From assembly GCA_951640165.1 (NCBI GenBank), contig OX621250.1, forward strand, positions 14,161,501 to 14,225,500: a DNA stretch of 64,000 nt. The letters run 5' to 3'. Source of the DNA: Pseudoips prasinana (Eukaryota; Arthropoda; Insecta; Lepidoptera; Nolidae). A program made the translations under genes and the position numbers. The notes below the pieces were generated by a model. The model was not told the origin of the DNA and made no database searches. It saw only the letters and a program-made list of their open reading frames with translations. Below, one piece after another: positions 54,004-63,704 of the stretch (its first letter is position 1; every line of letters starts with the position of its first letter).

Positions 54004-57000
54004 GTTAGTACAACTAGACTAGTATCCTTGAAAGTAAGCCAGTCCAACAAAGAGTAAATATGCAATAAGTTAACTATACGTTCTCAATTGATAGATTGAC
54101 TTCTGAACTTATAACATTAAGAACTTCTCAATCGTTTGAAATAGTTGCTACTTTTTAATGTCAGCCAATCAGCAACTATATTATAATATAATATTATGTC
54201 TTAATATTTTAGTTCTAAACATACAACATTTTGACTATTAATTTGCTCATGTTGACTATCAATGTAGCTCAGATGCAAATACAGGAAACCTATTAATCAG
54301 TTTCACAGGGATTCATTGCCCTAATGCGAACGTTGTTTTTTTCATATTGTACCGTCATCGTTATGTTTTGAGTTTCCAAATTGTTACACTGCACTAGTCT
54401 TAATCTGGAAACGCTGAACACATTGTATTTTAAATTAGGCCTTCAAGTCGGCCTTATTCGGCTTTTATTAAAATTTGTACAAAATTTTATAGTAATGAAG
54501 TGAAAGGCTAAACAGGCGATTAACCACCAACCAGAGCACCTTAACGTATCGTGGTCTGATTGTATATTTTAAATACAAGTTCCATAGATGAAATATTTTC
54601 AATCCCAGTAAAATATTGAGGCAAAAGCTGGCTTAAAAGCCTTTTACCGTCAGGTACAGATTTACATTCTATGGACTAAACTACAACCGCACAATAATTT
54701 GAGTCTTAAAGTTTTGCGAATGTTTTTTTTTTAAGACAACGCCGGCACTAAGTAATTTATTCCCTGTGTCGCGGGGTACTTTATAAACATATAATAGACA
54801 GACACAAATTACATCCTTCCTTTAGGCATTCCAAAATGCCTAGAAGCTCTAGCCTACCTAGAATGTTATAAATGCTGGGAACGTTCGAGAGGGCATTTGA
54901 GTATGCATGCAACGAATTTGGACAAGGCAACGTGCTGTCATGAAGACTGCGAGATTTCTAGGGAAAATTTTCCCACGAGTAATGATTCGTGTGGTGCGCA
55001 GAAGGCTTATCAAGACATTCCACACGCGTTACCGTTAAAATTGCATTTGCTTTGAAATAGGCCACCGTGGGTTATAACCGGGGGAAGTCGGACATAGCTC
55101 CACATTTCCCCCATTGAGCGTATGTATGATAAATTTCTTCCTATTTTTGAACTAAAAAAAGATAATTACAGTTTTAAAAAACATACAATCAACATTAATT
55201 TCCATTATTATCAACCAATTTCAGCTAAAATTATATATGGGATCCTCTCGAAAGCATACTCTATCGAATAATAAAAATAATTAAAAAAAATATATCATAT
55301 TTAATTAACAAACAATCGAGAAATTGCGTAACTCACATTAAAACAGAACATTAATACACAATATTTTATTTTTGACATAACTTTTTTATGTCGATTCTTT
55401 GTAAAGGAGGTCCTACTATTGCATACTGTAACTTCTAGCAAAGCAAAGGCAAGTCGTAACTCAACAAAAGGTACTTATCCGCCTACCAACAAAACTAAAC
55501 AATAGATACATACATACATAGTGCGTAGCGTGTGGTGAAAAGTCAGTGTCAAATAATTGTAAGTAAATTTATTTAATGACTGTTGCGCTTATTTAAGTTT
55601 ACGCTAGGCGTAACCAATGACCCTTTGTAATGTACCCACACGTAAAATTATGCAACGCAATGTATTAACATGTACCTGCTTAGATTTCTATTGCTTAACT
55701 TTATGTGTACTTTTTGTGGAATCATCATAGAATCTTCCAGCGTTGTCAAGAACAGAATCTTGAATTAATATTGCGCACATGCTGATAAAATGATGAAATT
55801 TGAAAAAGAGATATGGTAAACAGTCCCCGCGCTCCACATCCTAAAGATCGTGTTCGTAGCTTAATTATACAAAATTTATGATTTCCTATTTTTGAGATTT
55901 GAAATTACATAAAAGTCAAAAGAAAATATAAGTTTATTCGTGTAAATAAATAAGGCTGCGATTGACGGTTTTACAAAAATTGCTTTAAATATTATAGTGA
56001 TCTAACAAAATTCTAAATATGTCTAAAGATGTTTGTATAATTTTTGATGTCTTTAGTAAATATTTCAGCATGTAGCAACTTAGCATGGAGATTGCAGATG
56101 TTTTTGGTGTTGACTTATGTTACTTATACAAAGTACGTACCTATCTACGCATGACTATGTGTTATAATCTCTTCCCTCCCAGCATCTACGTAGGTACCTA
56201 CAATAAATCTTAGAGAGATCATTTAAATCACCTATCATTCCAAATCAGTTTTATTCGTACCCAAGATTAAACTTTGACATGGAATTATAGAAATTACCAG
56301 CTTACTGCCATTTTTAAAGCAACTTAGATTTATAATTACGTACACATCTACTTGTCGGACGGTAGCATTATGATTTAAATGCCAGTTACTTTGAAGCCAC
56401 GCTACAAAGATCTGGTAGTCTAAACTTTTTGTAATTACGTAGGGGAATGATGCGCAAGAGCATCAAGCATACATGTATCATATTTGAATGTAATAATCCT
56501 TTTACTTTGTACAAGGTCTGGAAAATACCTGCTCTGCAGTCGAAGATGAAGGCTATGAGATAGCCAGCTACGTCGTAGACTTGGCCGACCGTAGCGCTGT
56601 CTACGTTGCTGCTGAGAAACTCAAAAGAGAGGTAATGCAACAATAGATTGTATTTTATCTTAGTCTTGTATCGGAGTGATTTTGAAATAATAAATATTTT
56701 TACCGTGTATCTTATTTTACTAGACCAAAAACTTAACTAATTATAATATAATATAAATAAACAAGAAAAATACGCATTATATTATATTATAATTTCAAAA
56801 GAATATGTAATATGTCAGTTATCTTTAGTTCCCAAGGACAAGTTCTGTTTAATTTGGGATCAGATGGCCGTGTGTGAATAATGTCCCAGGATATTGTTAT
56901 AAATATTAGTAGAAGAACAGGACATCTATAATACATGTTCCAATTTCGTTTTGGCGCGAAACACCGAGAGAAAATAATAATAATATCAATGTCAGACAGA

Positions 57001-60000
57001 TCAACCTAGCCCCAAACTAAGCAAAGCTTGTACTATGGGTACCAGGCGACGATATACATACTTATATAGATAGATAAATATTTATATACATAGAAAACAT
57101 CCATGACTTAGAAACAAATATTCGTGCTCATCACACAAATATTTGCACTTACCGGGAATCGAACCCAGGACCAGCCGGCTTCGTTGGCAGGAGCACTACC
57201 AACTAGGCTACGGTGAAATAAACGACACGTTAAAAGCAGCCGACCAATTAGTATGGTATCATTATAAGTAAGCAGTTTAGAAGTTTGGCAGTCCCATCTA
57301 TGCTCAGTTCTTTTCATAGAATCTATATTTGAGACATATGTAATGGCATTTAAATGAGTAAAAGGCAGAATCACCAGCATTATGTAACTTAATTAAACTT
57401 ACCGACAATCTGTTAGATTCGCACTTTTTCAACAACTACGATATTGTTGAAGACTTATAAATTAGGTATTACATCTCTGTTTCAAAATAATTTTGACCGT
57501 CTTTTCTTCATGTTTGCGAAGAAACTGAAGACAACTTAGCGTACGACCGATATTTGAGTACCTACTCTTATTGGGGAAATGTTAATTATTTGATTGTCTA
57601 AGTGGCTAGGAGATTTAATAATGTTGTAGGAATATAGTTCCCATTATAATTCCACATGTTTTTATGGTGCAATTCTGCCGCGCAATTTATAACCGCAAAA
57701 TAAAGAACTGCGTTTATAAATTGCGCGGCAGAATTGTAGGTAGTCGATAACAGGAGTTTCTTTAGATAGTAATTGTTTGTTATCTCTCTTATTATTTTAA
57801 TTACAAATCTGAATTCGTAAATACATAATATCAAATATTGTGCATGGTTTCCGGCCCAGAAGGAATAACAGGGCCGTGGGCGTCGAGGTGACTAAGGGAT
57901 AGGTACATCAGTGCCTCTAGCACGAGTTCCTGCAGTTTACTTACTCGATCACACGTACAGTTTCGTCCCATACATTGAGCACCAGAGTTTTAGTTCTTAA
58001 TAGTTTCCGTAAGAGGCGCTTGTGCTCAATGTATGGGACGAAACTGTACGTGTGATCGAGTAAGTAAACTGCAGGAACCCGTGCTAGAGGTACTGGTAGT
58101 CTGGCAGCAGCGCCGTCTGTGTATCTACTAACTAGCACCAATCTGGCATGCCTAGCGCGGTGACTAAGGCAATCCCCTCAAAATAGATAGTTTTAGAAAC
58201 CTTTGGAAGTGGCCTAGGTCCCGTAGTGGACGATATCAGGTTGATGATGTAATATTATATCCCTATTTTAACAAGATCTACATTATACTCCGGCGAAAAC
58301 GTGAGAAAGCTAGTATTGTGTGTAGTCTGTCTAGTAATAATTTGATATTTAGTTCAGAGACTAAAATGAGAGCGCAGGATTCGCGGATGACTCAGTATCT
58401 TCTGTTCTTGTTAACCTAGATATTGTATGTAACATAACAGGATAATAATTGTGCTACGGTCCCTTTCCAGGTTGGTAAAGTTGACGTTCTGATCAACAAT
58501 GCTGGCACGGTCTTCGGAGAGACTCTTCTAGAACTATCGGACTCCGCCATCGAGACTACTTATAAAGTCAACATCCTCTCACACTATTGGGTAAGAGCAC
58601 TTTAAACTAACTTTGACTTGATGCTAGTTAGATATTGCCCAATTTGAGCAAGGTCAGTGACTGACAGCAGTGTAATAATTTGCTGTCTTGGTTTTATTTT
58701 TAAAGCTGAAGTGAATCACTCGATCTTATAATTATGTGGTCAAAAACTCACGAAGAGTGATTAACAGACAGGCTCTTAGTCAAGAGAGGCCGAGGTTGAT
58801 AACGGAGCATCTATACTGGACTTGCTATTTAAGTGTTTATTATAAGCACTTAATGGTTAATAAGGGACAGCTCCGAACAAGTACCGAAAACAAATGCAAG
58901 GGTAAACCGTTTTGGTTTACCCTTGCATTTATTGCATTCACATAAGTCAGCCTATATTGTTAAACTCTTAAATATAAAGTCAAGCGTGACCACCCAAAGC
59001 ATACCAATTTTAAAAGTTACTTGCCATCATCGTCAGTTGCTTATTGCTTACAAAGGTCTACAGCGATCGGCAGGTTCACCACTAAGTAGGTAATTGCGTA
59101 TTCTATATACGGGTGAACCCTAAATTGGTTTCATTCTTGAGCCTTTCTGTGCTTAAACTAAGTATTGTTATTAAGTAATTTCGGGGTTTATTAATGGAAG
59201 GGGATATGATGAATAAATAAACGTCAACTGAGCGATAACATTATTACAATAAACAGTACACATTACATAAAGAAACATTGTAATAGTTTAGCAATAGCGT
59301 CTGCCGTTCGTCGGCATGATCGCAGTACAGGAACTCACATGATCATGAATGTATCTAACTACTATTCTGGTTAACTCTGAGTAGTAGTCAAAGAGATATT
59401 CTATTTGAATCATTTATTAATAATCTTTTAAATATATAATTTCCAGACTGTAAAAGCATTCCTTCCGGACATGATCAGCAGCGGCAAGGGCCACATCGTG
59501 ACCGTGGGGTCAGTAGCTGGCTTGTTGGGGACTTACCGTTGCACAGATTACAGCGCTACCAAGTTTGCTACCGTAGGCTTCCATGAGAGCCTGTTCACTG
59601 AACTTAGGGTGAGAATGAAAATATTTTTACTTTTAAATTACATACAAAAGGAAACTGCCTAATTTAGACAAGATTGCCATGAAATAAAAACAGATGTTAC
59701 CAAACCTCGTTTCGCAATCGTTTCACCATATTTACAATAAAAAAGTAGTATATCAGTTATCTGGTTTCCATAGTACAAGCTTTGCTTAGTTTGGGATCAG
59801 ATGGCCATGTGTGAATAATGTCTCAGGATATTATTATTATATCCCATTATGTTTGGCATTTACTCATAGTCTAACGAGCTGGCTACCCGAACGAGCAGCA
59901 TGTACCTATGGTTGCTCGTTTTGCTCGTCCCATAGGGAAATTTTTCATTTTTATATCATCATATCATATTTTATTTATTAGGTTTGCCAACAGAAGCAAC

Positions 60001-61581
60001 AATATTTCACGTACAGATATAGTATACAATAAAACTTATTTCTAATTGCACATCTAATTATAGGTAATTGCGCATCTAATTATAGGAAATAGAAACCAAA
60101 ATGGGACAAAGAGGAATCCAGACGAAAATAGATCACAGTACCTGCTCTCCTACACGCGGCGCGTACTTCACGTCAAAAATTCATCCGTCATATGCACCTT
60201 ATTATAAGCCATCATGATGTCGATGAAGACCTTTTTGCTCTATTCTCCTATCATCCGCACCCATTTGACATTCACAGAACTTCCTGACGCAGTATGACCT
60301 AAAGTTAAAGTGGTCTAAAAATTATAACATATTTAATTACTAGCTATACCCCGCGTTTTTATCCGCATTAAACTTTATAAATTGTAGCCTGGTGTTAATC
60401 CAGGGTGACAGCAAACTCCATACCAAATTTTATTAAAATCGCTCCGGCCGTTTAGACGTGAGGAAGTAACAAATATACACACTCATAAACTTACGCTTTT
60501 ATAATATTAGTGTGATTTAATTTATTTTGAATTCACCAGGCTCACGGCCACACCACGATCCACGCAACACTTGTGTGTCCCTATTATATCAACACGGGCA
60601 TGTTCGATGGAGTCACTCCTCGCCTGATGCCCATGTTGGAGCCCGACTACGTAGCGGAGACTATGATCGACTCCATCCGAAAGAACGAAGTCAACTGTGT
60701 TATGCCGGGATCCGTGAGATACCTTTTGCCTCTCAAGTGGTGAGTATTGCTAATAGCCATTGTGTAAATTGATACCGACAGCCCTCAACTTGATGCGCCC
60801 CAAGTAGACGGGGAATTTCGATTCATAATCATTAAATCAAGATTATCTACACTCAGATTTATACTATTAAAGTCATTGTCGTAATGTCGCCAGACCTCAT
60901 CGGGGAGGGAACCCGTAAGTGATGCCATGTATGCTGTAAGCGTGATAGGCTAGGGTGTAACAATATATTTTTATAATGCGTGTTACAAACAGAGGTACAG
61001 TGTATCAGACTGATGTTGAATTTACTAAAACTAGCAATCTTACCTGACACAAATATTACTCAGAAAAATATAAAAAATTGGCTGCAAAACACAAAAAAAT
61101 TGTTTTGCGTTTAAAAGCGTTTAATGTTACACAAATGCCGTCAAGCTATATCTTCGTCCGATCTGAGCGCTTCTTAATATCTAATACATACATAGACTCA
61201 CGCCTGTTTCCCAGAGGGGTAGGCAGAGACAACGGATTTCCATTTGTCACGATCTTTGCACACGTCTTTTGCCTCGATTACTGTCATTAGATTCTTCATA
61301 CATGCTCGCCGGTTTAGGGTACTTCTGACCTGCCCTTTCTTGAGAATGTCTCCGATTTGGTCAGAGAATGTTCGACGAGGTCTTCCCCTTCCGGTTGTTC
61401 CATTCACACAGGCCAGGTATACTTCTTTGGTAATATCTAATATTGGGCTAACAATAATCTTTTGTCTATTTCCAGCTTGCTGCCAGCAAAAATGTGCTGG
61501 GACTTAATGCACCGCGTGATGAAAGGACCACAATCTATGATGGATTTCAAGGGGAAACCCAAAACTACTGCCGCTATTTAA
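53733..61581 (+). CDS. short-chain dehydrogenase/reductase, retinol dehydrogenase / SDR16C-like (6 coding exons)
   Basis: A membrane-anchored oxidoreductase expected to interconvert a lipid alcohol and its aldehyde or ketone with NAD(P)(H); the actual substrate is unknown. Join 53733-54003, 56516-56631, 58471-58590, 59447-59608, 60540-60739, 61476-61581: 975 bases, 324 residues, all GT/AG, phases closing. Hydrophobic anchor about residues 24-43 ([20 protein letters not shown]). Cofactor motif TGGGGGVG at 61-68; Asp86 after the second strand suggests NAD(H). NNAG 138-141, catalytic Asn163, Ser191, Tyr204 and Lys208 (YSATK), PYYINTGMF 237-245. The length suits the family ('epidermal retinol dehydrogenase 2-like' proteins in insects). 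ATG 53733 was chosen because an acceptor precedes it at 53723; Met13 (better start context) is the alternative. Confidence 0.95.
54722..54817 (-). mobile_element. tRNA-derived SINE family B, 3' half
   Basis: 'agacaacgccggcactaagt', 'gtcgcggggtactttataaa', 'acagacacaaattacatcc'. Reversed body only, no tRNA head. Confidence 0.75.
54830..55050 (+). pseudogene. possible LINE ORF1 zinc-knuckle remnant
   Basis: One frame reads '[20 protein letters not shown]' then '[20 protein letters not shown]' and C. The CxxC...H...C...CC..C spacing and the 'C-Y/F-x-C-W-E' start resemble CCHC zinc knuckles of non-LTR retrotransposon gag-like proteins (R1 type). There is an indel in the first knuckle and it is bounded by stops. 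It is short, so the call is tentative. Confidence 0.35.
56516..56631 (+). CDS. SDR gene, coding exon 2
   Basis: Completes Gly91 and runs to Glu129 ([20 protein letters not shown]... ending LKRE). It contains 'YVVDLADRS', where the Asp-Leu pair (D112-L113) usually contacts the adenine ring of the cofactor. Donor GTAATG, phase 0. Confidence 0.93.
56819..56905 (+). mobile_element. SINE family C, 3' tail only
   Basis: 'atttgggatcagatggccgt', 'gtgtgaataatgtcccagga', 'tattgttataaatatta'. Tail-only copy; the same tail occurs at 59756-59845. Confidence 0.6.
56978..57216 (-). mobile_element. tRNA-derived SINE, family A
   Basis: Reversed full copy: 'agatcaacctagccccaaac', 'atgggtaccaggcgacgata', 'atattcgtgctcatcacaca', reversed B box 'cgggaatcgaacccaggacc', reversed A box 'gcactaccaactaggctacg'. 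Confidence 0.88.
57670..57736. repeat. perfect inverted repeat, 23-bp arms
   Basis: caattctgccgcgcaattta-taa at 57670-57692 is exactly reversed at 57714-57736 with a 21-base loop. GC-rich core. Lies in intron 2 of the SDR gene. Confidence 0.85.
57911..58093. repeat. long intronic hairpin, 72-bp arms, about 97% paired
   Basis: The left arm 57911-57982 (gtgcctctagcacgagttcc ... catacattgagcac) and right arm 58022-58093 (gtgctcaatgtatgggacga ... cgtgctagaggtac) differ at only two positions; the loop is 39 bases. Transcribed as part of the dehydrogenase pre-mRNA it would make a long RNA duplex. No ORF and no similarity to the other repeat families in the window. Confidence 0.88.
58471..58590 (+). 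CDS. SDR gene, coding exon 3
   Basis: Residues 130-169 ([17 protein letters not shown] ... [10 protein letters not shown]). It holds the NNAG motif that stabilises the central sheet and the catalytic-tetrad Asn163. Exactly 40 codons, phase 0 at both ends. Acceptor ttccag, donor GTAAGA. Confidence 0.95.
58591..59446 (+). other. SDR intron 3
   Basis: 0.86 kb. A short inverted pair 'gcaagggtaaaccgttttggtttacccttgc' lies at 58897-58927 (14-bp perfect arms). No other element recognised. Acceptor 'aatttccag' ends at 59446. Confidence 0.7.
59447..59608 (+). CDS. SDR gene, coding exon 4 (active site)
   Basis: Residues 170-223: '[15 protein letters not shown]' with catalytic Ser191, and '[20 protein letters not shown]' (residues 202-221) with Tyr204 and Lys208 in the YxxxK motif. 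Exactly 54 codons, phase 0 both ends, donor GTGAGA. No active-site residue is missing. Confidence 0.95.
59756..59845 (+). mobile_element. SINE family C, 3' tail only
   Basis: 'atctggtttccatagtacaa', 'gctttgcttagtttgggatc', 'agatggccatgtgtgaataa', 'gtctcaggatattattatta'. Confidence 0.65.
60341..60515 (+). repeat. dispersed repeat I
   Basis: 'tagctataccccgcgttttt', 'ccaaattttattaaaatcgc', 'cgtttagacgtgaggaagta', 'ataatattagtgtgattt'. Near the 3' end of SDR intron 4. Confidence 0.75.
60540..60739 (+). CDS. SDR gene, coding exon 5
   Basis: From Ala224 through the first two bases of Cys290. It contains '[20 protein letters not shown]' (residues 232-251; the P-x4-TG segment that closes over the cofactor) and the variable substrate-side loop and helices. 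Donor GTGAGT at 60740, phase 2. Confidence 0.93.
60740..61475 (+). other. SDR intron 5
   Basis: 0.74 kb. Contains a reversed LINE C-terminal remnant (61195-61410). Acceptor 'ctatttccag' ends at 61475. Confidence 0.75.
61195..61410 (-). pseudogene. LINE ORF2 C-terminal remnant in SDR intron 5
   Basis: The - strand frame 61407-61198 reads '[20 protein letters not shown]', '[20 protein letters not shown]' and '[20 protein letters not shown]', then 'SAYPSGKQA' and a stop. The GRGRPR basic stretch and the '[13 protein letters not shown]' end are typical of a common lepidopteran LINE. It is antisense to the host gene and lacks the polymerase core. Confidence 0.8.
61476..61581 (+). CDS. SDR gene, coding exon 6 (C-terminus)
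   Basis: Completes Cys290 and encodes '[20 protein letters not shown]', then '[14 protein letters not shown]' and TAA at 61579-61581. The 'LP.K...W......GP..MM.F.G' pattern matches C-termini of insect retinol dehydrogenase-like SDRs. Confidence 0.93.
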
Positions 61582-61623
61582 TATAGAGACCTAGTAGTTA
61601 TAAAGGCTGTTAACATTTTGTAT

Positions 61624-61658
61624 AATAAATTATGATGATTATTATTAGAAACAATAAA
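61624..61658 (+). terminator. SDR polyadenylation signals
   Basis: AATAAA at 61624-61629 and again at 61653-61658, 43-77 bases after the stop codon, followed by a T/GT-rich stretch (cgttttgttttattgtcatt). They fit 3' end formation near 61675 and a very short 3' UTR. Confidence 0.75.
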
Positions 61659-61966
61659 AAGTATGCAAAACGTTTTGTTTTATTGTCATTAATAAAGCAT
61701 TAGAATTATGATTCTCATAATAATACTTCATTAACTCCAAAAAACTTATTATTTTCCATAACAACCACCAATTTAAACAAAATGTATATGGGAACATCCC
61801 GTACGCCTCTCGACATACACACATATACTATATATATACTAGCGGCCGGGTACGTGCTTCGCTACGTATAAATAAGGCATAGTAATAAAATAAATGATTA
61901 TTAAGTTCATTTAATCAAAACAAAAATATTTCAAATTGCAAAAGATGTTGATATTACACTTTTTCA

Positions 61967-61974
<8 letters not shown>

Positions 61975-62021
<47 letters not shown>
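61975..62021. repeat. (TA)n microsatellite between the two gene ends
   Basis: More than 20 uninterrupted TA units in the 735-bp gap between the convergent SDR and CHID1-like genes. Upstream, 61841-61890 (actagcggccgggtacgtgc, cttcgctacgtataaataag) resembles the start of another dispersed repeat. Confidence 0.9.
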
Positions 62022-62024
<3 letters not shown>

Positions 62025-62315
62025 CAACTACAGTTACTGTAATGTAACCTTTTTTACACGTTAGTGGGTACAGGTCAATGGCCAAGTAGGCTTTGAACTT
62101 CTACCATGATACAGGGGATCAGGTTATTGGTGTTCAAAATTTCAACTTATCATTCATACTTCCATACTACTCATTAGTATAGAAGTATCAAGGTTAAATC
62201 TAAATAAAGGACAAACAAAATGTATTCGTACGTAATCTATTGCGTTTTTTAAAAAAACATTGGAATTCTGTTTATCACAAGAAATATATTAACTTAAATT
62301 TAGTATCACACACAA

Positions 62316-62457
62316 TCAGAATAAGTCATAGAAGTAATCAAGGCCCTGCCCGAGCTCCCAAATAGCGACCCCAATTCCGTACTCGCGCGCCAACTCAAGG
62401 CGCTTCTGAATAGAGTATAAAGTAGGATAAAATATCTTCTTTGTACCCTGTGATGTT
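62316..62457 (-). CDS. CHID1-like, last coding exon
   Basis: 142 bases: one base completes Arg, then 46 codons and TGA (complement of 62316-62318). The acceptor on the - strand is 'atttgtttacag', ending at 62458. The protein ends '[14 protein letters not shown]', as expected for the family. Confidence 0.93.
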
Positions 62458-63704
62458 CTGTAAACAAATAAAATCAAGTAAGTGATATGTTCAGAATATC
62501 TTCACCCCATCTATCTCAATTTTAAGACATCTCACGCCTCAAAAGCGAGGCGCTCATAGCTAGATGCTCTCACCGGTCCGTAAGTGATCGGCGAGGTTAA
62601 GCAACTAGGCTCGCGGCCAGGCCATAGATGGGTGACCGCCAAAGTGGTGTAATTTCTGAGCGTCTACGTGCTTCGGAGGGCACGTTAAGCTCTCGATCCC
62701 GCTTGTAACCATTAGGCAACAATCGTTAAGCCATGTCAAAGGCCTACTGGGCGGCTTGAGCAACTCAGACACTAGGGTGATTACATAGTGGTAGTCGTAT
62801 ATTTATTTATTTATTTAAGGACATCCAGTAGCTGTTACATCTACTTAAATCTAAAATGTTTTAATCTATACAATAATGTAATTTAAATGTACAGCTTCTA
62901 AAGGTGCCACAACATGCACAATGACATTGGTGAGTAACACTGATAAAAAAAACAAGGTACAGACTAGTCAGTACACTCATATTGAAGACACTTAAATTAA
63001 TACTAATTATAACTAAAAAGCAAGCATCCATCCCGTGGGGGGCGTAGTAGTCGACTCGACGGGACATCTACCAGGGGAAGGGTAGCAGCTTCTTTCTAAG
63101 TACTATGACCATCATACTGGGATCGCCAACCCGTCTGCCAAGCGTGGCGATTATGGCATATCCTTCCAAGGTGATTCTTGGGATTCTTATATCTGTTATT
63201 ATGTGTAAATCTAAACTCAAAACTAGGTAATCATAAATTGATATACCCGACGGGAATCAGAACACGCTAAGGAGGTCTGTATGAATGATGCACACCGGCT
63301 TTTTAATATACCAGTTTCCTTATTAAAACTTTCTATGACGCCGAAGCTCATCGAAGGAGAAAGAATGAATGTTAACCAACTTAGTAGAATAAAAGATGCA
63401 TTATATACTAAAATCTCTATGTAAAAGACATCTATGTACATGGATATTAATGAGCGCTGTTTTTACCTGATTTCCACATAATTCTCGGCTGTATTATTAT
63501 TATAAGACAAAGCTTGGTTGTTCTTGGCGTTTTTCAATAGCTCTATATACTCAGTGCCTACAATAGGACCTCCACCATTGGCTGTGTAAGAGTTTCCATA
63601 GAAATTCAGACCCAGTAAGATCTTGGACCTCTTGGAAGGGTTCTCATCATTGTCTATCAGTTTTTCTACACATAACCGGACCCAGTATAACGGGGCGTTA
63701 GGAC
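62316..63704 (-). CDS. CHID1: chitinase domain-containing protein 1 (CHID1)-like, C-terminal two exons (partial)
   Basis: GH18-like protein. In mammals CHID1 (stabilin-1-interacting chitinase-like protein) is a secretory/lysosomal saccharide-binding protein without clear chitinase activity; the insect role is unknown. Exons seen: complement(63467-63704) and complement(62316-62457); the start lies right of the window. The first reads '[15 protein letters not shown]', '[14 protein letters not shown]' and '[13 protein letters not shown]'; the second '[20 protein letters not shown]', '[20 protein letters not shown]' and stop. These are the terminal barrel strands of the family, ending in the hallmark [14 protein letters not shown]. 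Joins in phase (AG|A = Arg). Convergent with the SDR gene. Confidence 0.94.
62561..62790 (+). mobile_element. 5S rRNA-derived SINE, family E, full copy
   Basis: Head: 'ctcaccggtccgtaagtgat', 'cggcgaggttaagcaactag', 'gctcgcgg' and 'tagatgggtgaccgccaaag', matching the A box, intermediate element and C box of 5S rRNA. Body: 'tgagcgtctacgtgcttcgg', 'agggcacgttaagctctcga', 'acaatcgttaagccatgtca', 'ggcctactgggcggcttgag'. A TTTA-repeat tail follows (tatttatttatttattta). Antisense to the CHID1-like gene. Confidence 0.88.
63033..63172 (-). mobile_element. LINE-tail-like repeat G, partial
   Basis: 'cgtggggggcgtagtagtcg', 'acgggacatctaccagggga', 'tcgccaacccgtctgccaag', 'gtggcgattatggcatatcc'. Confidence 0.65.
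63467..63704 (-). CDS. CHID1-like, penultimate coding exon
   Basis: 238 bases: two bases complete a codon (G|GT, Gly), 78 codons, then AG of the Arg shared with the last exon. Acceptor 'ttgtttcag' on the - strand. It encodes the segment from '[16 protein letters not shown]' to '[11 protein letters not shown]', including '[10 protein letters not shown]', a strand and loop conserved in CHID1. Confidence 0.93.

Larger units (their letters stand above)
54004..56515 (+). other. SDR intron 1
   Basis: 2.5 kb, AT-rich. It holds a reversed family B SINE fragment (54722-54817), a possible LINE gag remnant (54830-55050), and near 55850-55910 a decayed piece of the tRNA-like element seen at 928-1140 (cgtagctt, then tgatttcctatttttgagat). 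Acceptor 'ttgtacaag' ends at 56515. Confidence 0.7.
56632..58470 (+). other. SDR intron 2
   Basis: 1.8 kb. It holds a family C SINE tail (about 56819-56905), a full reversed family A SINE (56978-57216), a perfect hairpin (57670-57736) and a large foldback (57911-58093). Acceptor 'ccctttccag' ends at 58470. Confidence 0.8.
59609..60539 (+). other. SDR intron 4
   Basis: 0.93 kb. Contains a SINE family C tail (59756-59845) and a copy of dispersed repeat I (60341-60515) that ends 24 bases before the acceptor 'attcaccag'. The repeat therefore may supply part of the branch-point region. Confidence 0.75.
62458..63466 (-). other. CHID1-like, last intron
   Basis: 1.0 kb; donor GTAAAA (complement of 63461-63466). 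It contains a full 5S-derived SINE (62561-62790) and a reversed repeat G (63033-63172), both non-coding. Confidence 0.85.

Noticed and set aside
62561..62660. Possible 5S rRNA gene
   Set aside because: Only the inner promoter half resembles 5S rRNA. The ends do not form helix I and a SINE body follows.
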